Assembly: GCF_011634835.1 (NCBI RefSeq)
Contig: NZ_SIRP01000001.1
Location: forward strand, 124,001-188,000
DNA length: 64,000 bases
Direction: 5' to 3'
Source of the DNA: Isoptericola sp. BMS4
GTDB lineage: Bacteria > Actinomycetota > Actinomycetes > Actinomycetales > Cellulomonadaceae
The notes below the pieces were generated by a model. That model did not search any database. It saw nothing but the letters and a program-made list of their open reading frames with translations, and was not told the origin of the DNA. Shown here piece by piece: positions 51,839-61,100 of this stretch; position 1 is the stretch's first letter; each line of letters opens with the position of its first letter. A program made the translations under genes and the position numbers.

Positions 51839-53659
51839 ATGTCCCGTTTCTCCTCCGCGGTCCGACGCACGGTGTGCGCGACCGCCGCCACCACGGTGGC
51901 GCTCTCCCTGGCCGCCTGCGGTGGCGGCTCCACCGGCGACACCACCTCCTCGACCGGCGGCGAGTCGGTCGTCAACTACGCGCTGCCGCCGAACGCCACG
52001 CCCAACTGGATCCTGCCGATCGGCACCCCGGGCACGCTCGCGACCCACAACGTCTCCATCCAGAACACGCTCTGGCCGCGGCTCGTCGAGTTCAACGGCA
52101 GCCGCGGCGACGACGTCACGCTCGACGAGCAGGCGTCCGTGGCCGAGTCGATCGAGTACTCCGACGACGGCACGCAGGTGACGGTCACCCTCAAGGACAT
52201 GCACTGGAACGACGGCGAGCCCGTCACGTCCCGCGACGTGGAGTTCTGGTTCAACCTGGTCAAGGCCAACAAGGACCAGTGGGCGTCGTACTCCGAGGGC
52301 CGGATGCCGGACGACGTCACCGCCGTGGAGACTCCGGACGAGAAGACCGTCGTCCTCACCCTCGACCAGGCCTACAACCAGGACTGGTTCACCTCCACGC
52401 AGCTCACGCTCATCACCCCGCTGCCGCAGCACGCGTGGGCGAAGACCTCCGACGACGCCGAGCCCGGCGACGGCGACCGGGACCCGAAGGAGGCCCGGAA
52501 GATCTTCGAGTACCTCACCGGCGCCGCCGAGGACGTGTCCTCCTACGCGTCGAACCCGCTGTGGCAGGTCGTCTCCGGCCCGTTCGAGCTGTCCGGGTTC
52601 GCCACCAACGGCGAGGTCGAGCTCACCCGCAACGACGCCTACGACGGCGACGACGCGGCGCAGTCCGAGCAGGTCAACCTGCTGCCGTTCACCAGCGGCG
52701 ACGCCGAGGTGAACGCCGTGCGCGCCGGCTCGGTGGACTACGGCTACATCCCGACGTCGGCGCTGGCCGAGAAGGACCAGTACACGTCGCTCGGCTATGA
52801 GGTCGTGCCGTGGAACGGCTGGTCCGTGACGTACATGCCGTACAACTTCCACAACCCCGACATGGGCGCCGTGTTCTCGCAGCTGTACGTGCGCCAGGCG
52901 CTGCAGCACGCCGTCGACCAGGAGAGCATCTCCGAGGCCGTCTGGCGCGGCGGTGCCGAGCCCGGCTACGGGCCCGTGCCGCAGAACCCCGCCACGGACT
53001 ACCTGTCCGACGTGCAGGCGGACAACCCCTACCCGTTCGACCTGGACGCCGCGAAGACGCTGTTCGCCGAGCACGGCTGGACGCCCGGCGACGACGGCGT
53101 GCTCACCTGCACCTCCCCCGGCACCGGCGACGACCGGTGCGGCGAGGGCGTCGACGAGGGCACCCGCATGGAGGTGTCGTTCCTCGTCCAGAGCGGCTCG
53201 CAGGAGACCGACAACCAGTTCGCCGAGATCCAGTCCGCCCTCGAGCAGGTCGGGGTGCAGGTCCGGCTCGACAAGGCACCGCTCAACCAGGTGCTGTCGC
53301 GCACGGTGCCCTGCGAGCCGGGCGACGACGAGTGCTCGTGGCAGCTCAGCTTCTTCGGCACGGCCGGCAGCTGGTACTTCGGCGCCTACCCGACCGGCGA
53401 GCGCATCTTCGGCACCGGCGGCACCGCGAACTTCGGCAGCTACTCCAACCCGGAGGCCGACCGGCTCCTGGAGGACGCCGTGCTGTCCAACGAGACCGGC
53501 ACGATGGCGGACTACTCGGCGCTGCTCGCGAAGGACCTGCCCGTCATGTGGCTGCCGAACCCCGTGTACCAGGTGTCCGTGATCGCCGACGGGCTGACCG
53601 GCACCACCCAGGACCCGGGGGCGAACTTCTACCCCCAGCGCTGGGCCTGGGCGGACTGA
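51839..53659 (+). CDS. Extracellular solute-binding lipoprotein, family 5 (second)
   Basis: This 606-residue lipoprotein has signal VCATAATTVALSLAACGGG, with the lipobox Cys near residue 27. SBP_bac_5 features are TVTLKDMHWNDGEPVTSRDVEFWFNLV and YVRQALQHAVDQESISEAVW. Four Cys in CTSPGTGDDRCGEG and CEPGDDECSW may form disulfides. ATG 51839 has GGAG about 7 nt upstream. It is the first gene of the plus-strand unit at 51.8-59.8 kb. Paired with a ROK kinase and repressor, the ligand may carry a sugar. Confidence 0.94.
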   Translation: MSRFSSAVRRTVCATAATTVALSLAACGGGSTGDTTSSTGGESVVNYALPPNATPNWILPIGTPGTLATHNVSIQNTLWPRLVEFNGSRGDDVTLDEQASVAESIEYSDDGTQVTVTLKDMHWNDGEPVTSRDVEFWFNLVKANKDQWASYSEGRMPDDVTAVETPDEKTVVLTLDQAYNQDWFTSTQLTLITPLPQHAWAKTSDDAEPGDGDRDPKEARKIFEYLTGAAEDVSSYASNPLWQVVSGPFELSGFATNGEVELTRNDAYDGDDAAQSEQVNLLPFTSGDAEVNAVRAGSVDYGYIPTSALAEKDQYTSLGYEVVPWNGWSVTYMPYNFHNPDMGAVFSQLYVRQALQHAVDQESISEAVWRGGAEPGYGPVPQNPATDYLSDVQADNPYPFDLDAAKTLFAEHGWTPGDDGVLTCTSPGTGDDRCGEGVDEGTRMEVSFLVQSGSQETDNQFAEIQSALEQVGVQVRLDKAPLNQVLSRTVPCEPGDDECSWQLSFFGTAGSWYFGAYPTGERIFGTGGTANFGSYSNPEADRLLEDAVLSNETGTMADYSALLAKDLPVMWLPNPVYQVSVIADGLTGTTQDPGANFYPQRWAWAD

Positions 53660-53672
53660 GGAGACAGACCCG

Positions 53673-54662
53673 ATGACCACGACCACGCGCGGATGGGCGC
53701 GCTCGCCCCTGCTCCACTACGTCCTGCGCCGCACCGGCCAGGCCCTGCTCGTCGTCCTGCTCGTGACCGTGGTGGTCTTCCTCCTCCTGCAGGCGCTGCC
53801 CGGGGGCCCCGCGCGCGGGGTCCTCGGGCAGACGGCGACGCCCGAGCAGATCGCGGCGTTCAACGCCGCGAACGGCTTCGACGACCCCCTGCCTCAGCAG
53901 TACCTGGCGTTCCTCGACCGGCTGCTGCACGGCGACCTCGGCACGTCCTACGTGATGAACATGCCGGTGGCCGACGCCATCGGCGAGCGCCTGCCGAAGA
54001 CGCTGCTGCTCACGGTGCTGTCCCTCGTCGTGGCCGTCGCGGTCGCCCTGCCGCTCGGGGTGCGGCAGGCGGCCCGGCGCAACTCGGCGTTCGACTACTC
54101 GACGACGACGCTCGCCGTCGTCCTCTACTCCACCCCGAGCTTCTTCCTCGGGCTGCTGCTCGTCATCGTGTTCTCGCAGTGGCTCGGCGTTCTGCCGGCG
54201 CTCGCGCCGCAGGGGCAGACGGTCGCCGAGGTGCTGGCCGAGCCGAAGGCCCTGGTGCTGCCGGTGCTCACCGGCTCGCTCGTCGCGGTGGCGACGTTCA
54301 GCCGGTACGCGCGCTCGTCGACGATCGACAACCTCGCCGAGGACTACGTGCGCACGGCACGGGCCAAGGGCACGAGCGAGCGCGCCGTGCTGCGCCGCCA
54401 CGTGGTGCGCAACTCCCTGACCCCGGTCATCGCGATGCTCGGCTACCAGGTCCCGGTCGTGTTCGGCGGCGCGCTCGTCGTCGAGCAGCTCTTCAACTAC
54501 CCCGGCATGGGGCTGCTCTTCTGGAGCTCCGCGCAGGCCAGCGACTTCCCGGTGCTGCTGGGCTGCGTGCTGGTCATCGCGGTCGCGACCGTGGCCGGCT
54601 CGCTCCTGGCGGACCTCACCCAGGCCGCCGTCGACCCGCGCACCCGAGGAGGGCTGCGATGA
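53673..54662 (+). CDS. ABC transporter permease, DppB type (second)
   Basis: This 329-residue protein starts LLHYVLRRTGQALLVVLLVTVVVFLLLQALPGGPARG, the DppB N-terminal helix and following loop. It has five further helices, the EAA loop DYVRTARAKGTSERAVLRRHVVRNSL, and EQLFNYPGMGLLFW. It starts 13 bp after the binding-protein stop, with GAGGAGA upstream. It overlaps the DppC-type gene by 4 bp. Confidence 0.95.
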   Translation: MTTTTRGWARSPLLHYVLRRTGQALLVVLLVTVVVFLLLQALPGGPARGVLGQTATPEQIAAFNAANGFDDPLPQQYLAFLDRLLHGDLGTSYVMNMPVADAIGERLPKTLLLTVLSLVVAVAVALPLGVRQAARRNSAFDYSTTTLAVVLYSTPSFFLGLLLVIVFSQWLGVLPALAPQGQTVAEVLAEPKALVLPVLTGSLVAVATFSRYARSSTIDNLAEDYVRTARAKGTSERAVLRRHVVRNSLTPVIAMLGYQVPVVFGGALVVEQLFNYPGMGLLFWSSAQASDFPVLLGCVLVIAVATVAGSLLADLTQAAVDPRTRGGLR

Positions 54663-55561
54663 CGACCACCCCCGCGACCACCGGCACGACCGACATCGTG
54701 CCCGGACCGCCCACCGCCGCGCCGCGCGGCCGCGGGCTGCGCCGTTTCCTCGCCAACCGGATGGCGGTCGTCGGCCTGGCGATCCTGGTGCTGCTGGTGC
54801 TGTTCAGCGTCCTCGGCCCGCTGGTGTACCCGACCGACCAGGTGCACACCGACCTGGCGAACGCGAACCTCCCGCCGGGCGCCGGGCATCCGCTCGGCAC
54901 CGACGCCGTCGGCTACGACGTGCTCGGCCGGCTGATGATCGCCGGGCGGGTGTCGCTCGTCGTGGGCCTCGCCGCCGGCATCCTCGCCACCCTCGTCGGC
55001 ACCCTGTGGGGCGCCGTCGCCGGGTACGTCGGCGGCTGGGTGGACGCCGCGATGATGCGCGTGGTCGACGCCGGCATCGCGATCCCGGCGATCTTCCTGC
55101 TGCTGGTGGTCTCCGCGATCACCCGCCCCTCGGTGCCGCTGCTCGTCGTCGTCATCGGCCTGGTCTCGTGGCTGGTCCCGGCCCGGCTGGTGCGCGCCGA
55201 GGCCGTCTCCCTCAAGACCCGCGAGTACGTGCTCGCGGTGCGGGCCGGCGGCGGCACCCACGGGCGCGCCGTCCTGCGCCACATCGTGCCCAACACCGTG
55301 GGCACGGTGGTGGTCAACGCGACGTTCCAGGTGGCCGACGCCATCCTGCTCGTGGCGTACCTGAGCTACCTCGGCATGGGCGTGCAGCCGCCGTCGACCG
55401 ACTGGGGCGCCATGCTCAGCTCCGGCATCTCGCTGGTCTACTCCGGGGCGTGGTGGCTGATCCTGCCCGCCGGCCTCGCCATCGTCGCCGTCGTGTGCGC
55501 CTTCAACTTCATCGGCGACGGCCTGCGCGACATGCTCGACGTGAAGGGACGACGCTCGTGA
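54659..55561 (+). CDS. ABC transporter permease, DppC type (second)
   Basis: This 300-residue protein has a 40-residue cytoplasmic leader and helix MAVVGLAILVLLVLFSVLGPLV. The OppC pattern HPLGTDAVGYDVLGRLMIAGRVSL is followed by five more helices; the EAA loop contains YVLAVRAGGGTHGRAVLRHIVPN. ATG 54659 lies inside the DppB stop. The ATPase GTG overlaps its own stop, so all four transporter genes are tightly linked. Confidence 0.95.
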   Translation: MTTTPATTGTTDIVPGPPTAAPRGRGLRRFLANRMAVVGLAILVLLVLFSVLGPLVYPTDQVHTDLANANLPPGAGHPLGTDAVGYDVLGRLMIAGRVSLVVGLAAGILATLVGTLWGAVAGYVGGWVDAAMMRVVDAGIAIPAIFLLLVVSAITRPSVPLLVVVIGLVSWLVPARLVRAEAVSLKTREYVLAVRAGGGTHGRAVLRHIVPNTVGTVVVNATFQVADAILLVAYLSYLGMGVQPPSTDWGAMLSSGISLVYSGAWWLILPAGLAIVAVVCAFNFIGDGLRDMLDVKGRRS

Positions 55562-57249
55562 CCACCGCACCCCCGAACTCTCCGGCCACCCTGCGCATCC
55601 GCGACCTGCGGGTCGACTTCGCCTCGGAGGGCGGCACCGTCGAGGCCGTCCGCGGCGTGACGCTGGACGTCGCCCCCGGGCGGGTGCTCGCGCTCGTCGG
55701 CGAGTCCGGCTCCGGCAAGAGCGTCACCGCGATGTCGGTGCTGCGGCTGCTGCCGCGCACCGCGCGCACCACCGGCACGATCGGCGTCGGCGACCAGGAT
55801 CCTCTCGCCCTGGACGCGGCGGGCCTGCGGACGCTGCGCGGCGGGCGCGTGGGCATGGTCTTCCAGGAGCCGATGACGGCGCTCAACCCGAGCATGCCGG
55901 TCGGCGCGCAGGTGGCCGAGGCTCTGCGCAACCACGGCGTCGCCGCCGCCGCGGCCGACGAGCGCGCCGTGGAGCTGCTGGAGGAGGTCGGCATCCCGGA
56001 CGCGCGGGCGCGGTCCCGCCGGTACCCGCACGAGTTCTCCGGCGGGCAGCGCCAGCGGGTCGTCATCGCGATCGCGATCGCGTGCGAGCCGGAGCTCATC
56101 ATCGCCGACGAGCCGACCACCGCCCTCGACGTCACGGTGCAGGCCGAGATCCTCGACCTGCTGCGCCGCCTCGTCGTCGGCCGCGGTGCCGCGCTGTTGC
56201 TCATCACGCACAACATGGGCGTCGTCGCCGACATCGCGGACGAGGTGTGCGTGATGCACCACGGTCTCGTGGTGGAGCACGGGCCGATCGCCCGGGTGCT
56301 CGCCGAGCCCGAGCACCCGTACACGCGGCGGCTGCTCGCCGCGGTGCCCGTGCTGCCGGAGCCCGCGCTCGACGCGGTGACGGAGGCGGACGAGGTCGTC
56401 GAGGCCGCCGCGCCCGGGGAGGACGCGGCCCCCGACGCCCTGCGGCTGCGCGGCGCGTGCGTCGACTACGGCCGGGGCGTGCGCCGCTTCCGCGCCGTGC
56501 ACGGCGTCGACCTCACCGTCGGGCCGCGGGAGATCGTCGGCGTCGTCGGCGAGTCCGGCTCCGGCAAGTCCACGCTGGCCCGCGCCGCCGTCGGCCTCAT
56601 GCCCCTCAGCGAGGGCGAGGCCGTGGTGCTCGGCGAGCACCTGCGCGGGCACGGCCGCCGGGTGCGGGCGCTGCGGGCCCGGGTCGGCATCGTGTTCCAG
56701 GACCCCGCCGGGTCCCTGGACCCCCGCATGACCGTCGGGCAGTCGGTGGCCGAGCCCTTCCGCATGCACCCCGCCGTCGCGGGCCGCCCCGGCCCGGCGG
56801 AGCGGCGGCGGCGCGTCGCCGAGCTGCTCGACGCCGTCCGGCTGCCCGCCGGCACGATCGACCGGTTTCCCCACGAGCTGTCCGGCGGGCAGCGGCAGCG
56901 GGTCGCGCTCGCCCGGGCGCTCACGCTGCGCCCCGGCCTGCTCATCGCCGACGAGCCCACCTCCGCGCTCGACGTGTCCGTGCAGCAGCAGGTGCTCGAC
57001 GTGCTGCGCGACGTGCACGCCGAGTTCGGGTTCGGGTGCCTGTTCATCAGCCACGACCTGGCCGTCGTGCACGCCATCGCCGACCGGGTGGCGGTGATGC
57101 GCTCCGGCGAGATCGTCGAGCAGGGCCCCGCCACGCAGGTGCTCGTCTCGCCGCGGCACGAGTACGCCCGCCGCCTCGTGACCGCCGTCCCCTCCCCCGA
57201 CCCGGCCGAGCAGCGCCGCCGCCGCGAGCTGCGGCTCGCCGCGTCCTGA
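55558..57249 (+). CDS. Fused ABC transporter double ATPase (second)
   Basis: This 563-residue protein carries two ABC domains. Both Walker A motifs read GESGSGKS, the signatures are FSGGQRQR and LSGGQRQR, and Walker B motifs are IIADEP and LIADEP. Unlike the ATPase at 642-2570, the linker lacks the Cys cluster of the oligopeptide tail and is short and acidic, which makes the protein about 80 residues shorter. GTG 55558 overlaps the DppC stop (GTGA). Confidence 0.95.
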   Translation: MTTAPPNSPATLRIRDLRVDFASEGGTVEAVRGVTLDVAPGRVLALVGESGSGKSVTAMSVLRLLPRTARTTGTIGVGDQDPLALDAAGLRTLRGGRVGMVFQEPMTALNPSMPVGAQVAEALRNHGVAAAAADERAVELLEEVGIPDARARSRRYPHEFSGGQRQRVVIAIAIACEPELIIADEPTTALDVTVQAEILDLLRRLVVGRGAALLLITHNMGVVADIADEVCVMHHGLVVEHGPIARVLAEPEHPYTRRLLAAVPVLPEPALDAVTEADEVVEAAAPGEDAAPDALRLRGACVDYGRGVRRFRAVHGVDLTVGPREIVGVVGESGSGKSTLARAAVGLMPLSEGEAVVLGEHLRGHGRRVRALRARVGIVFQDPAGSLDPRMTVGQSVAEPFRMHPAVAGRPGPAERRRRVAELLDAVRLPAGTIDRFPHELSGGQRQRVALARALTLRPGLLIADEPTSALDVSVQQQVLDVLRDVHAEFGFGCLFISHDLAVVHAIADRVAVMRSGEIVEQGPATQVLVSPRHEYARRLVTAVPSPDPAEQRRRRELRLAAS

Positions 57250-57292
57250 CCCCCGCTCCCCGCCCCACCAGCACCGAGACCCAGGAGCTCCC

Positions 57293-58816
57293 GTGAGCAC
57301 CCGACCCCGCATCGCGATCGCCGGCACGGCGATCGAGTCCTCCGCGTACGCCGCGCACCGCGCCGGGCACCGCGACTTCCGCACCCTGTCCGGGGACGAC
57401 CTGCTGGCGCGCTACCCGTTCCTCGCACCCGGCGAGCCGCTGCGCGAGGCCGCCGAGTGGCTGCCCGTGTTCGACGCCCGCTCCATCCCGGGCGGCGCCG
57501 TGCTGCCCGAGGTGTACGCCGAGTTCCGCGACCGCATCGTCTCCGGGCTGCGGGCGCTGCACGAGGACGCGCCGCTGGACGCCGTCTACCTCGACCTGCA
57601 CGGCGCGATGTCGGTGGTGGGCATGGACGACGCCGAGGGGGACCTCGTCGCCGCGATCCGCGACGTCGTCGGCCCCGAGCCGCTGATCGGCGCCACCATG
57701 GACCTGCACGGCAACGTCTCGCCCCGGTTCTTCGAGCAGGTGGAGCTGCCCACCTGCTACCGGCTCGCCCCGCACGAGGACGCGTGGGAGACCCGCGAGC
57801 GCGCCGCCCGCAACCTCGTGGACCAGTGGCGCACGGGCACGCGGCCCGTGCGCGCGTGGGTGCCGGTGCCCATCCTGCTGCCCGGCGAGAAGACGTCCAC
57901 GCGCGTGGAGCCCGCGCGCAGCCTGTACGCGTCGATCGCGGACGTGGAGGCCCGCGACGGCGTGCTCGACGCCTCCCTGTGGATCGGGTACGCCTGGGCC
58001 GACGAGCCGCGCTGCCACGCGAGCGTCGTCGTCACCGGGTCCGCGCCCGACGTCGTCGCCGCCGAGGCGGAGGCCCTCGCCCGCCGCATGTGGGACGTGC
58101 GCGACGACTTCGCGTTCGTCGGCCCGCCCGGCAGCCTCGACGACGGCGTCCGCGAGGCGCTGGCGAGCACCGAGCGTCCGTACTTCATCAGCGACTCCGG
58201 GGACAACCCGGGCGCGGGCGGCACCGGCGACGTCACCTGGACGCTGACGCGCCTGCTGGCCATGCCCGAGCTCACCGGGCCGGGCGCCCCGCTGACGTAC
58301 GTCGCGTCGATCTTCGACGCCGCCGCGGTCGAGGCGCTCGCCGCGCACGCGCCCGGCGACGCCGTCGACGTGACCGCCGGAGCCCGCGTGGACGACCGGG
58401 TGTCCGGGCCCGTGCGGATCACCGGCACGCTCGTGAGCCTCACCGACGGCGACCCGGACGCCGGCCGCATCGCCGTGATCGCCGTCGGCGGCCTGCGGGT
58501 GATCGTCACCGAGCACCGCAAGGCGTTCCACGACGTGGCGGACTTCGCCGCGATCGGGCTGCCCGTCGCCGACGCCGACGTCGTCGTGACGAAGATCGGC
58601 TACCTCGAGCCCACCCTCTACGACGCCGCCCGCGGCTGGACGCTCGCGCTCACGCCGGGGCCGGTCGACCAGGACCTGGTGCGCCTCGGCCACCGCCGCA
58701 TCCAGCGGCCGATGTTCCCCTACGACGCGTTCGACACCGACCCGGACCTCACCGCCCGCGTGATCGCGCCCCACGACGGGGCGCCGCGGCGGACGCGGGA
58801 CGAGGCCACCGCGTGA
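57293..58816 (+). CDS. M81-family metallopeptidase (MlrC-like)
   Basis: This 507-residue cytoplasmic protein starts RPRIAIAGTAIESSAYAAHRAGHRDF. The family blocks are AVYLDLHGAMSVVGMDDAEGDLVAAIRDVVG, TMDLHGNVSPRF, LAPHEDAWETRERAARNLV and FISDSGDNPGAGGTGDVTW. M81 includes MlrC, a Zn peptidase that opens linear microcystin, and many uncharacterised homologues encoded next to peptide transporters. GTG 57293 is 43 bp after the ATPase stop. It overlaps the ROK kinase gene by 4 bp, which links peptide-bond hydrolysis and sugar phosphorylation in one unit. Confidence 0.92.
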   Translation: MSTRPRIAIAGTAIESSAYAAHRAGHRDFRTLSGDDLLARYPFLAPGEPLREAAEWLPVFDARSIPGGAVLPEVYAEFRDRIVSGLRALHEDAPLDAVYLDLHGAMSVVGMDDAEGDLVAAIRDVVGPEPLIGATMDLHGNVSPRFFEQVELPTCYRLAPHEDAWETRERAARNLVDQWRTGTRPVRAWVPVPILLPGEKTSTRVEPARSLYASIADVEARDGVLDASLWIGYAWADEPRCHASVVVTGSAPDVVAAEAEALARRMWDVRDDFAFVGPPGSLDDGVREALASTERPYFISDSGDNPGAGGTGDVTWTLTRLLAMPELTGPGAPLTYVASIFDAAAVEALAAHAPGDAVDVTAGARVDDRVSGPVRITGTLVSLTDGDPDAGRIAVIAVGGLRVIVTEHRKAFHDVADFAAIGLPVADADVVVTKIGYLEPTLYDAARGWTLALTPGPVDQDLVRLGHRRIQRPMFPYDAFDTDPDLTARVIAPHDGAPRRTRDEATA

Positions 58817-59775
58817 CCGAGCCACGACTCCTGCTCGGGATCGACCTCGGCGGCACCTCGACCAAGCTGCTGCTGGAGACGGACGACGGCACCACGGTCG
58901 ACCGCGCCCAGGTCGCGACGCCCCGGGGCCCGGCGCTGGCGGACGACCTGGTCGCCGCAGTGGTGGGCTTCCTCGGCGGGCGGGCCGTCGCGGGCGCGGG
59001 CCTGACGGTGCCGGGCCTCGTCGACCCGGACGGCACCGTGCTGGCCTGCGTCAACCTGCCGTGGATCGAGGGCCACGACCTGGGCGCGCGGCTCGCGGGC
59101 GTCATCGGCGCCCCGGTGCGCACCCTGAACGACGGCGAGGCCTCCGCCGGCGCCGAGGCCCTGCGGGGCGCCGGCCGCGGCCACGACGACGTCTACGTCG
59201 TCGCGCTCGGCACCGGGATCGCCGGCAAGCACGTCGTCGGCGGCACCGTGCAGCGCGGCGCGCACCTCGCGGCCGGGGAGATCGGCCACCTCAGCCTCGA
59301 CCCGCACGGGGCGCCGTGCTCGTGCGGGCAGCGCGGCTGCCTCGAGACGTTCATCGGCGGGCCGCACCTGGTGCGGCGGTGGCACCAGGCGGGCCAGGGC
59401 CGGGCCCGGGACGCGGTCGCCGCCGGGACGGACCCGGACCCCGGCGCGCAGGCCGTCGTCGACGCCGCGCGGCAGGGCGACGCCGCGGCCCGGGACGTCG
59501 CCGCGACCGCCGTCGACGCCCTCGCCGCCGTCCTGCTCGGCGTGGTCGCGACGCTCGACCCCGGCCTGATCGTGATCGGCGGCGGGCTCGCGCAGGCGGA
59601 GGACGTCATCGTGGCGCCCGCCCGCGACGCCGTGCGCCGACGGGCGACGTTCCACCACGTGCCGCCCGTCGTCACGGCCGAGCTCGGCCCCTGGGCCGGG
59701 GCCGCCGGCGCGGCCCTCGCCGCCCGCGCCGTCGTGGACGACGAACCGGCCGGGGTGCTCACGCCGTCGACGTGA
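58813..59775 (+). CDS. ROK-family sugar kinase
   Basis: This 320-residue protein has the ATP phosphate loop LLGIDLGGTSTKLLL, catalytic Asp in RTLNDGEAS, VALGTGIAGKHVVGG, and the zinc motif GEIGHLSLDPHGAPCSCGQRGCLET with GVVATLDPGLIVIGGG. It has no HTH, so it is an enzyme rather than a repressor. ROK kinases phosphorylate glucose, N-acetylglucosamine or N-acetylmannosamine; specificity cannot be read here. GTG 58813 overlaps the M81 stop. Its 3' end overlaps the convergent MFS gene by 17 bp. Confidence 0.92.
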   Translation: MTEPRLLLGIDLGGTSTKLLLETDDGTTVDRAQVATPRGPALADDLVAAVVGFLGGRAVAGAGLTVPGLVDPDGTVLACVNLPWIEGHDLGARLAGVIGAPVRTLNDGEASAGAEALRGAGRGHDDVYVVALGTGIAGKHVVGGTVQRGAHLAAGEIGHLSLDPHGAPCSCGQRGCLETFIGGPHLVRRWHQAGQGRARDAVAAGTDPDPGAQAVVDAARQGDAAARDVAATAVDALAAVLLGVVATLDPGLIVIGGGLAQAEDVIVAPARDAVRRRATFHHVPPVVTAELGPWAGAAGAALAARAVVDDEPAGVLTPST

Positions 59776-61036
59776 CGCGACCAGGCTCCGACACCCGCCG
59801 GCCGGCCGCCCACCGGGCCAGCGCCGCCGCCCCGGCGCCCGCGGCGACGAAGATCGCGCCCAGCGCCAGCCAGCCGGGGGTGCCGAACCGGATCGGCAGC
59901 GCCGTGACGACGATCGGCGCCGCCATGGCCGCGAGGGCGTACCCCGTCTGCGAGAGCCCCTGGTAGGACCCGGCGCGCCGGGTGTCGGCGAGCTCGAAGG
60001 CCATGCCCCACCCGCCGGCCTCGGACAGCACCTCGCCGAGGGAGTGCGCGGCGGCGGCGAGGACGAGGAGGACGGTCGCCGCCACGAGGCTCCCGTGGCC
60101 CGCCGCCGCGTACAGCACGCACGCCACCGCGAGCAGGAGGGCCCCGCGACGGACCGCCCGCCCGGCGCGCGCGACGTCGTCCGTCCCCCGCGACGCCCGG
60201 ACCTGCAGCAGCGCGACCATCACCGTGTTGACGACGAGCAGGCCGGAGACGACGGCGGTAGGCGCGTCGGTGGTGGCGACCCACAGCGGCACGCCGACCG
60301 TCATGACGCCGAACTGCATCGCGACGACCGCGTTGAGCACCACCGACGCCACGTAGGTGCCGTCGCGCCACACGGGACGTCGCGGCTCGTCGGTGCGCTC
60401 CCCCGTCGTCGCGCCGCGGGGCGCGTCGGCGAGCAGCCGGGCGGCGAGGTCCGGCACCCGGCGCGGCAGCCGGACCAGCGGCACGACCGCGCCGAGCAGC
60501 AGCACCGCCGTCACGACCATCGCCGTGCGGTAGGCGGCCGCCGTGCCGAGCACGAGCGCGAGCGCCGCGGCCAGCGTGCCCAGCCCGATGAACACGTTCA
60601 TCACGACGCGCAGCCGGGCCCGCACCGCGACCCGCTCGGGTCCGGTGAACCAGCGGGCCAGCAGCGCCTGGCGGGCCGTGGAGTGCACGCCGCGGGCGCC
60701 CACCGCGACGACGGCGACGAGGGTGAACGCCGGCGCCTGGTCGGTGAAGGTGTAGGCGGCGAGCGCGAGCGCCTGGACGGCCACGCCCCACACCTGCACG
60801 CGGTGCGCGCCCCACCGGTCCGACCAGCGGCCGGCGAGGAACGCCCCGACGACGCCCGCCCCGCCGGCGATCCCCAGCCCCAGGCCGACCGTGCCCGCGG
60901 AGAGTCCCACGACGCGCGTGAAGTACAGCGCGGACACGGCGTAGAAGATGCCGTTCGACGCCGCGAGCGCCATCGTCGAGAAGGTCAGGGCCCGGGCCAC
61001 GGGGTCGCGCGGGAGCAGGGTGTCGATCACGGGCAC
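59759..61036 (-). CDS. MFS transporter
   Basis: This 425-residue protein has twelve predicted helices. The first pair is joined by GRWSDRWGAHRVQVWGVAV, the MFS loop 2-3 motif (D-R-x-G). It resembles actinobacterial efflux MFS proteins found beside DUF5937/ArsR-type regulators. GTG 61036 and GTG 61030 are both possible starts; neither has a clear ribosome site. It is divergent from the regulator, with the palindrome at 61069-61089 in the gap, so export of a small molecule sensed by that regulator is likely. Confidence 0.92.
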   Translation of the reverse strand: MPVIDTLLPRDPVARALTFSTMALAASNGIFYAVSALYFTRVVGLSAGTVGLGLGIAGGAGVVGAFLAGRWSDRWGAHRVQVWGVAVQALALAAYTFTDQAPAFTLVAVVAVGARGVHSTARQALLARWFTGPERVAVRARLRVVMNVFIGLGTLAAALALVLGTAAAYRTAMVVTAVLLLGAVVPLVRLPRRVPDLAARLLADAPRGATTGERTDEPRRPVWRDGTYVASVVLNAVVAMQFGVMTVGVPLWVATTDAPTAVVSGLLVVNTVMVALLQVRASRGTDDVARAGRAVRRGALLLAVACVLYAAAGHGSLVAATVLLVLAAAAHSLGEVLSEAGGWGMAFELADTRRAGSYQGLSQTGYALAAMAAPIVVTALPIRFGTPGWLALGAIFVAAGAGAAALARWAAGRRVSEPGRVTSTA

Positions 61037-61068
61037 CAGTACGCCCCGGCTGCCCGCGGAGGCGAACT

Positions 61069-61089
61069 GATGAAGGAATATCCTTCATC
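61069..61089. promoter_or_regulatory. Operator-like palindrome GATGAAGGA-N3-TCCTTCATC
   Basis: Nine-base perfect arms surround ATA. It sits between the MFS start (33 bp away) and the regulator start (12 bp away), the only palindrome in the 64-bp divergent gap. It is the likely binding site of the adjacent ArsR-type protein. Confidence 0.78.
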
Positions 61090-61100
61090 GGGTGGGGTGG

